From Dichomitus squalens LYAD-421 SS1 (lineage: Eukaryota; Basidiomycota; Agaricomycetes; Polyporales; Polyporaceae), in NCBI RefSeq assembly GCF_000275845.1, contig NW_006766887.1:24396-88395 (forward strand): DNA of 64,000 nt, read 5' to 3'. The position numbers were made by a program, and so were the translations under genes. Within the stretch, counting starts at the first letter, position 1. The number at the start of each line of letters is the position of its first letter. This document shows, in pieces, positions 57,501 through 64,000 of this stretch. The notes under the pieces were generated by a model. That model was given only the letters and a program-made list of their open reading frames with translations, was not told where the DNA came from and did not search any database.

Positions 57501-59301
57501 GGGATACCCATAGCAACCTGAAGTTGAGCGGCGGGAAGGTTGACACCAGAGACCATCTCGGTCGTCGGGTGCTCGACCTGAAGACGGGGGTTGAGTTCAA
57601 GGAAATGGAATACATCCTCTGCGTGGCTATATAGGTCTGTTCGGAATGAGTGCCCAACTCCGGACGAGAAGGAGATGAGGGGAACACGCACACTCGACCG
57701 TGCCAGCGCTGACATATCCGACAAGCTTCGCCAACCGGACTGCGGCGCGCTCCATCTTCTCGAATGTCTTCGGTTCTGCAATGGTGACGGGTGCCTCTTC
57801 GATGATCTTCTGGTGTCGACGCTGCACCGAGCAGTCACGACCGAAAAGAGAAATTGCATTGCCATACTGATCAGCAAGGAGCTGCACCTCCAAATGACGT
57901 GCCTGGCCCGCGAGTTTCATGATGAAGATGGGAGAGCCTAGAGCAAAGTGAGCGCAAGCGGACGACAAAGCGCAGGCCAGTCTTACCGGGAATCTCTCCA
58001 GCGACAGCGTGAAAGGCATTCTTGAATGCGTCTGCGCTCTCGACCTTGCGGATACCCTTCCCTCCTCCACCTTCGGAGGCCTTGATCATGACTGGGAAGC
58101 CGATCTCCTCAGCCTTTGCCAGACCCTCCTCGACCGTCGTAACACACGCTGCCCGGTACACATCGTCAGGAACGGTAACGAAACCGGCCTCCGAAAGTGT
58201 AGTCTCCGTAATTCCAGTGCCGGACCAGGGCATAGTCGGGACGTTCGCGCTCTGCGCCACGATCGTACTCGAAATCTTGTCGCCGAGACTGCGCATCGCG
58301 CTTCCCGGGGGACCAATGAACACGATTTTGTTGGCAGCAAGAGTTTCCGGCAGACGAGGGTTCTCCGAGGCGTGACCCCACCCCGCCCAGACGGCATGAA
58401 CACCAGCACGCTCCGCGACATCGACGATGAGGTCCACATTCGCGTAGTTGTTATTGTTGGTCCCTCCCGGCACCTCGACATACCGGTCAGCCATGCGAAT
58501 GTACTCGGCGTTGACCTTCATATCCTCCGGTGTAGCCATGACAGTGAACTCGACGGCCCGCTCGGTACCAAATGTCTCGTAACTCCATTGTCGGATGGAA
58601 CGAATCTCCTTCACGGCAGCAATACCTGCAAACCTACTCAGTCAATACAAGCACACCATACTACCTGAGAACCCGGCGACAGACCGTTATTGGCAATGAG
58701 AACCTATGAGCAGAAACGATGAGCATCTCGTAGGTTTGTCATGGGTAACAATGAGCACATCTCGAACACATATAGCACGTGTACTCCGTCCTCATGTGCG
58801 GACGCGTGTTTTGCAAGGCAGCGCGGTGACGAAAAATCGATCGAGGCGTGCATATAGCCGATGCATGTATTCGACACGCGTATGCCAGGCGCATCGACGT
58901 GCGCGCAGGACATCTCAGCGTGCGGCGAGAGAATGCTGGGGTTGGGGAAAGAGCCGGGCCATTCGCAGTCGAGGGAGCGGTGGGACGCGTCGAGACGTGA
59001 CACGTGCGACGCGTCTAGCGTCCTCTGTTACATCCCTCCGTGTACCCAATCCCTCCCTCCGCCAGCCACAGGCCCCATATTTCCACACAGACATAGTGTG
59101 AAAGTATACAGATCCGCGACCTACCTTGGTGATGACCGTGTGTCCTCCGTGCTGTTTGACAAAGTCCTTGACTGGCCCGGACGGAGCCTTTTCGAGGGTG
59201 TTACCGCCTGTGATTGCTAGGCATTATGCTCTGTTCTGCCGCGGAGAGCGCAACAACGCACCGATGAATTGAGCGACTCGTGAATGATCGTACTTGGACA
59301 T
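51570..59301 (-). CDS. ACC1: acetyl-CoA carboxylase
   Basis: Thirteen exons give 2238 residues in full phase agreement: 59301-59262, 59216-59125, 58703-58673, 58625-57987, 57937-57692, 57636-56537, 56478-55628, 55570-55424, 55360-55257, 55206-55038, 54978-52120, 52061-51649, 51595-51570. The protein carboxylates acetyl-CoA to malonyl-CoA, the committed step of cytosolic fatty-acid synthesis. Order: biotin carboxylase with [20 protein letters not shown], the ATP-grasp loop [10 protein letters not shown] and [16 protein letters not shown]; biotin carrier with VMKM; central region; carboxyltransferase N and C halves with [30 protein letters not shown] and [17 protein letters not shown]. The end at 51570 assumes a last GTGAGT...CTTCAG intron; reading through would stop at 51554 with a different tail. 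The third exon is 31 bp, and the second intron is 421 bp. Confidence 0.97.
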
Positions 59302-59931
59302 TACTGAAGGAGAGAGGAAGGGGAGGATTGCAACAGGGCAAAGGTGGAGGAGGAAGAGGCCGAGGCAAAGCAATTTAAGGCTGCAAGAAGAGCCCGGACA
59401 GCTTGCATCCCCAACACATTGGTACGATTACGTAACGGAGCTCTGGGGACATTGGTATTGGGTGTCGCCGTGAATCCCACCCGATCGGTGCCCTCGTTGC
59501 CCGATTCGTGTCCGTACCCCAAGCCGAGAGTGAAGTCGCTCTCACAGCGTTCGAGGAGCCCATACCCAAAAGTGCTAGTGAGTGGCCAGGTCCCGAGCTG
59601 CATGCGCGTTGACGTCTCCTTGCCAAACAGAGATACTCGCAAGGAGCACGTTCCTACCCTTACGTCTGCCTGCGATTGAGGATTGCACGCAGAAGAGCAG
59701 AGATGTGCAAGGGTGGGTCTGGGTCTGACGTTGTTACGAGGCTGCCCCGCTTCGAGGACGACACGGCATTGCCAGGTTCTACGTAAGAAACCAGAAGCCA
59801 GAACGGACGAGTCACACATAGATGAAAATTACAATGCAAGTGTGCATGCGATCATGGGGCATGTCATAGTATTGGCAATACATGAGCGTGTAACAGCGAT
59901 ACCAGCGACAAAACGGGAACAGGGAGAGTAC
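59302..59931. other. intergenic: ACC1 promoter and eL33 3' flank
   Basis: 630 bp, no gene. C/T-rich on the minus strand just upstream of the ACC1 ATG, consistent with its promoter. Confidence 0.4.
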
Positions 59932-60673
59932 TTAGATGTTGGAGGGGTAAAGCATCTGTTGCACCATAGCCATAGGAACGCCGTGAGCACATGCGGACGT
60001 GTAGGAGGATCGCGAGACGTACCACCCGGACGCTCGCGCCAAACGCGTGTGGGGGCAAGTTCGAGGAGAACTTCCCTTTTACGACACCAGAGTTGCCGTG
60101 CGGGCGGGTAACGCGGCTACATTGTCATGATCTCAGTCAGGACCTAGGACGTCTTTCGACTGGTAGAGCGGTCTACGCACCCCCAGATCACGCGAACCTT
60201 CGAGCCCTGGATCGCACGCTTTGCGCGGTAAACGTATGCGACGCGCTGCAGGACTCATACGTTCATTGACACAATCACACGGATACCACGAATTCGACAT
60301 ACCTTGCCAAGGTAGAACTGCGCATCCTCCTTCGTGGCGACACCCTCAATCTGGAGGAGGGAAGTGTTGGGGCGGGTGTTGCGCTTGGCGCGCTTGTGGC
60401 CGAGGACGCGGCCCTTGGTGTACAGTCTACAGCATCAAAGACCGACGTAAGCCGAAGTTCTACAGAGACCACAGCCAGATATGCAGAGGAGAGCAGAGGT
60501 AGAGCTTCGTCAAGGTGCCGAGGGTTTCGGTGTATCCAAGTCGAGCGCCGACATCCAATCCTTCCCAACGCCATCCATCCCGTCCCACTCGTCCTCCGAC
60601 CTCCCAAGTGTCCCACAGCTCTCCATTGCACCACCTGCAGCACAGGAGCATAATCTCACCTTGTGGATCCCAT
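59932..60673 (-). CDS. 60S ribosomal protein eL33 (L35a family)
   Basis: Five exons (60673-60660, 60426-60303, 60245-60181, 60116-60023, 59955-59932) give 106 residues, the normal size. Exon 1 is 14 bases (MGST and two bases of Arg). Splicing then gives [76 protein letters not shown], a near-perfect eL33 sequence. The protein binds rRNA in the large ribosomal subunit. The first intron is 233 bp, as often found for the first intron of ribosomal protein genes, while the others are 57-67 bp. It is divergent from the ArgJ gene. Confidence 0.96.
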
Positions 60674-61269
60674 CGTTTTGTCGGTCGGCCGGTGTCGGGG
60701 TTGTCGTGGACTTGCTGGCTATCGAGCACTGAAGTTTGCCAGGCTCGCTCTCGGCGCTCTCTTCGGCAACTCCCGACTCACCAAATCTGGCAAGGCCGAG
60801 GTTTCCCCTTGTTAGCGCCCAAACGCGCGTCCAACAAGCAAAAACCCTCGCCCACCGGCTTGTCCCTCTTCCTCGACCATCGACGCAGCGACCAGCGCTG
60901 CACTCTGTCGTCGGCCATCTGTCGACTCGACGCACGAGTAACGGAGCGGTGGAAGAACGACGTCCGCCCCGCGAGTGGTGGACATCCTCGGGACGCGCCC
61001 CGCTATCCTCCTTGTAGGTAGCCAGTCGCATTCTTGCTCGCTCAGTGTACTTCTCGTCCGAGCTCGACCCGCAGGGAATATACGCATACGCTTTCGTTCG
61101 TCGCATATCATCTTCGCGTAGCCCGCCCAGCCGCGGATCCTGGACCGTGCTGCTATAAGTACTTGCAGAGCTCAAGCTTGCTGCTTCTTGTGACTCGACC
61201 GACGCGCTAGCAGTACATAGTGCCAGCAAGCAGCTCAGTTGACAGTAGGTCCTGCTCTCGACGTCCACC
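60674..61269. promoter_or_regulatory. divergent promoter region (eL33 / ArgJ)
   Basis: 596 bp between two start codons. No TATA box is evident near eL33; CTATAAGTA at about 61152 lies 118 bp before the ArgJ ATG. Confidence 0.35.
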
Positions 61270-62801
61270 ATGGTGCTCACGATGCGCGGCTTTCCTCCCG
61301 TGCTGGTCTTCAGGCGGTTCTCGTCCTCGTCCCCGACCACTACCATCGTCACAAAAGCCATCCCGTCCAAAAGCCACCTCCACTCTCCCATCCCCGACTC
61401 CGCCTTCCCCAAGGGCTACACCCTAACCGGCCTCCACTGCGGCGTCAAGAAGAAGTCCGGAGTGCTCGACCTCGGCGTCATCCTCTCCACGTCCCCCCGC
61501 CCGACCAGCGCAGGAGCGTGCTTCACGCGCAACGCCTTCAAGGCCGCCCCCGTCCTCGTCTCCCAGGATGTCCTCGCACGCACCGGGGGCCGCGCGCGCG
61601 CGATCGTCGTGAACAGCGGCTGTGCGAATGCCGTCACTGGCAAGCAGGGCATGGAGGACGCGTGGTCGATGGTGCGCGCGACCGATGTTCTCCTCCCCTC
61701 CCAATCCCAAGCCCCGAGGGAAAGCGAGACGCTCGTCATGTCCACGGGCGTCATCGGGCAGAACCTGCCCATCGCGAAGATCCTCGAGGGCATCCGCTCG
61801 CAGGGCCCGTCTGGGACACGCACGTTGGGCTCGACCTTCGAGGCGTGGGAGCGTGCGGCGCGCGCGTTCATGACGACGGACACGTTCCCGAAGCTGCGCG
61901 CGCGGACGTTCGCGGTGCGCGGGAAGGAGTTCCGGCTCGCGGGCATGGATAAGGGCGCGGGCATGATCCACCCCGACATGGGGCCCCCGAGCGGACAGCT
62001 GCACGCGACGCTGCTCGGGTGCATCCTCACCGACGCGGCCGTCTCGCCGCGCAGTCTGCAGTCGGCGCTCACGTATGCGGTCGACCGCAGCTTCAACTCG
62101 ATCAGCGTGGACGGGGACATGTCGACGAACGACACCATCGTCGTCTTGGCCAACGGCGCGGCGACGGCCGCGGAGGAGCCTGAGATCGACGAGGCGACGG
62201 ACCCGGAGGCGTATGAGGTGTTCAAGCAGGAGCTCACCTCCTTCGCTGCGGACCTTGCGCAGCTTGTTGTCCGTGACGGCGAGGGTGCGACGAAGTTCGT
62301 GACGGTCACCGTCGAGGGCGCGCCGACATACAAGGATGCGCACGCGGTCGCGTCGCGGATTTCGACCTCTGCACTCGTGAAGACGGCTCTGTTTGGGGAG
62401 GATGCGAAGTGGGCTCACCCTTGCTGTTCAGAAGCGGAGACTTACTGACGTTCGTCCTCCGTAGCTGGGGGCGCGTCCTCGCTGCCACGGGCTCTGTCGC
62501 CTTGTCTCAGCCCATCGACCCTACCCGAGTGAACGTCTCTTTCGTTCCTTCCGACGGGACCGCCCCTCTGCCTCTGCTGGTGAATGGCGAACCCGAGAAG
62601 GTTGATGAGGCCCGTGCTTCCGAGATCATTGGTCAGGAGGACCTCGAGATCAAGGTTGAGCTTGGCCTGGGCTCTGAGAGCGCGAAGTATTGGACGTGTG
62701 ACTTCAGCTACGTAAGTGCCAATCATCCTTTTGCCTTGTATGCCGCGGCTCATTCTTCTTGGCAGGAATATGTGAGGATCAACGGCGACTACCGGACGTA
62801 G
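61270..62801 (+). CDS. ARG7: bifunctional ornithine acetyltransferase / N-acetylglutamate synthase (ArgJ), mitochondrial
   Basis: Three exons (61270-62408, 62465-62711, 62766-62801) give 473 residues. The N-terminus ([20 protein letters not shown]) is a basic, Ser-rich mitochondrial targeting sequence. ArgJ moves the acetyl group from N-acetylornithine to glutamate and so recycles it in arginine synthesis. The family segments [56 protein letters not shown] and [12 protein letters not shown] are present. [14 protein letters not shown] contains the Ala-Thr bond cleaved autocatalytically into alpha and beta chains, with Thr as nucleophile. The second half ends [11 protein letters not shown]...[18 protein letters not shown], the usual end of the beta chain. 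I use the yeast symbol ARG7 for the same reaction. Confidence 0.95.
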
Positions 62802-63372
62802 AATCGGGGCTCGTTCGTTGTACAAAAGCCTGCCAGGCAGTAGATCCTGCGTTAGGAGTATCCCAATGAAGAGTGCCTTGGCTGTCTCAGGGCGGCCGGC
62901 GTTCCAAGTAGACTGAGATGATAATCAAGGCGAAAATCCTAGCTTCTCGCACCGTTAAGTCCTCGCGATCTGCGAACCTGATGGTGGGTTAGGCCGCGCC
63001 CGCAAGTTCTGTCGGCCGGCTTCCTTGCTTCACGTAACATAAGTTCCGTAGACCTCGACTGCCGGCACAGAGCACATGCACTCGCGCGAGACGGCAGGCC
63101 GCAGGTGGCGCTGAATGCTGCTGGGGAGCTATTCCTGGACGCGCTATTTGGACGTGTTGACGCGTCTCGGCTCAGGAAGAGGGTTCCCAATCCGGCAGCG
63201 AGTCCCAGGCACGATCGCATGCGCCGAATCCAGTCCCCATATTACACCACGTCAGTTGCTGCTGCGCCCAAATAGCCTGTCCCTTCCCTCGAGCCCTTCC
63301 CAGCTCCTTGCCCGACTCCCGTGTGCTCGTACATCTCTCTTTGTCTCCTGGTATCACGTCCGAGTGCTCCCC
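62802..63372. other. intergenic, no gene seen
   Basis: 3' region of ArgJ and promoter of the last gene; short frames only. Confidence 0.4.
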
Positions 63373-64000
63373 ATGGGTTCCGCGCAGAGCTACCTCCCCG
63401 TCGTAGGCGTCATCGTCGCCGGAGCCGCGGCGTACGGCTACGCACAGCTCAACAAGACGCCGACTCCCGTCTCCCAGGCCGCACCCTCGCCCTCCGCCCC
63501 CGTCTCCTCGAAGAAACAAAAGCAGAAGAAGAAGGCTGCAGGAACGGGCGCAGGCGCACCGACCAGTGACAGGGAGAAGGAGAAGGACGCCGTCCCCGCG
63601 GAGCCCAGCGTCGTCTCCTTCCCCCCGGTCATCCCTGGGGGCTTCGACGCCCCGGCCTCGTCAGAGCCCCAGGCGGAGCGCTCCAAGCCGAAGAAGAAGA
63701 AGAAGGCCAAGAAGGCGGGCACGCCCGTCCCCGCCGACGCGCAGTCCGAGTCGTCCGCGACCGCGCCCGAGTCATCGGTGGCTGCGCGCACGTCCAAGCC
63801 GAAGAAGGAGAAGGGCGGCGCAAGTAGGCCTGCGGCAGGGCTCAACGATGACGGCTGGACGAAGGTCGAGACGAAGAAGAAGGAGAAGCCGGCGAAGGCT
63901 GCGGGCGACGCGGCCGCCGCTGCGGCAGAGGGGGGCGTGCAGGGCGGCCATCGGCTGGAGGTGTCGACGAGCGACTTCGCCACGTCGGTCACCACTGGGA
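63373..64000 (+). CDS. Lys/Ala-rich protein with N-terminal membrane anchor, 3' end outside window
   Basis: From ATG 63373 the frame stays open to the window end (209 codons), so the gene is partial. The first 25 residues contain one hydrophobic helix (YLPVVGVIVAGAAAYGYAQL), which would anchor the protein in a membrane, probably the ER. The rest is a highly charged, low-complexity tail with KKQKQKKK, KPKKKKKAKK and KPKKEKGG clusters among Ala, Pro and Ser, and the short motif NDDGWTKVETKKK. The layout recalls membrane-anchored, lysine-rich RNA- or ribosome-binding proteins, but I cannot assign a family. The very high GC of the tail is in line with its composition. Confidence 0.65.
   Translation, partial: MGSAQSYLPVVGVIVAGAAAYGYAQLNKTPTPVSQAAPSPSAPVSSKKQKQKKKAAGTGAGAPTSDREKEKDAVPAEPSVVSFPPVIPGGFDAPASSEPQAERSKPKKKKKAKKAGTPVPADAQSESSATAPESSVAARTSKPKKEKGGASRPAAGLNDDGWTKVETKKKEKPAKAAGDAAAAAAEGGVQGGHRLEVSTSDFATSVTTG

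Noticed and set aside
61416..62418. minus frames of over 300 codons opposite ArgJ
   Set aside because: Shadows of the GC-rich ArgJ coding sequence.

Overview
The window looks like nuclear DNA of a mushroom-forming basidiomycete (Agaricomycetes, probably a polypore). Genes are GC-rich and split by many 45-70 bp GT-AG introns with CTRAY-like branch sites. Housekeeping proteins are of fungal type (multidomain acetyl-CoA carboxylase, AP180/YAP180-like adaptor, two-domain CCC2 copper ATPase, mitochondrial-type ArgJ). All exon coordinates were worked out by hand from splice signals, reading-frame continuity and family conservation.

Layout. 1-2.1 kb: a degenerate AACCCN hexamer array and a Pro/Ser-rich orphan gene followed by a hairpin. 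4.0-5.6 kb: secreted aspartic peptidase. 7.0-8.3 kb: a fragmentary repeated-exon locus holding a 436-bp LTR element in miniature (TRIM) with identical LTRs. 9.2-11.0 kb (-): Ser/Pro-rich protein with a C-terminal 8-residue repeat. 12.6-18.0 kb: dynactin p24-like (-), NASP/Hif1-like histone chaperone (+), gamma-glutamyl phosphate reductase (-). 20.2-23.5 kb (-): ANTH clathrin adaptor. 24.0-27.2 kb (+): GH47 alpha-mannosidase. 27.2-29.4 kb: two TIR elements, one with a 9-bp target duplication and two converging truncated genes. 30.3-36.8 kb (+): glycerol kinase, IML2/TTC39-like TPR protein, UbiA-family prenyltransferase. 37.8-50.3 kb: two paralogues of an orphan gene in inverted orientation, enclosing an F-box-like relic with a perfect 71-bp foldback, the copper ATPase, and a 5'-truncated GH43 arabinanase. 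51.2 kb: tRNA-Gln. 51.6-59.3 kb (-): acetyl-CoA carboxylase. 59.9-62.8 kb: ribosomal protein eL33 (-) and ArgJ (+), divergent. 63.4 kb to the end: a lysine-rich, probably membrane-anchored protein that runs off the window.

No operon-like or metabolic cluster is apparent. Conserved genes are mostly single-copy housekeeping genes in divergent or convergent pairs, separated by 0.3-2.3 kb gaps with no recognisable gene. The unusual content is in the gaps and the orphan family. A roughly 45-50 bp imperfect palindrome (TGCTATGGG...CATAGCA) lies 190-255 bp downstream of the stop codon of all three Pro/Ser-rich orphan genes. There are also the TRIM, the TIR elements and the foldback. Several conserved genes have introns of 230-685 bp, far longer than the local norm.
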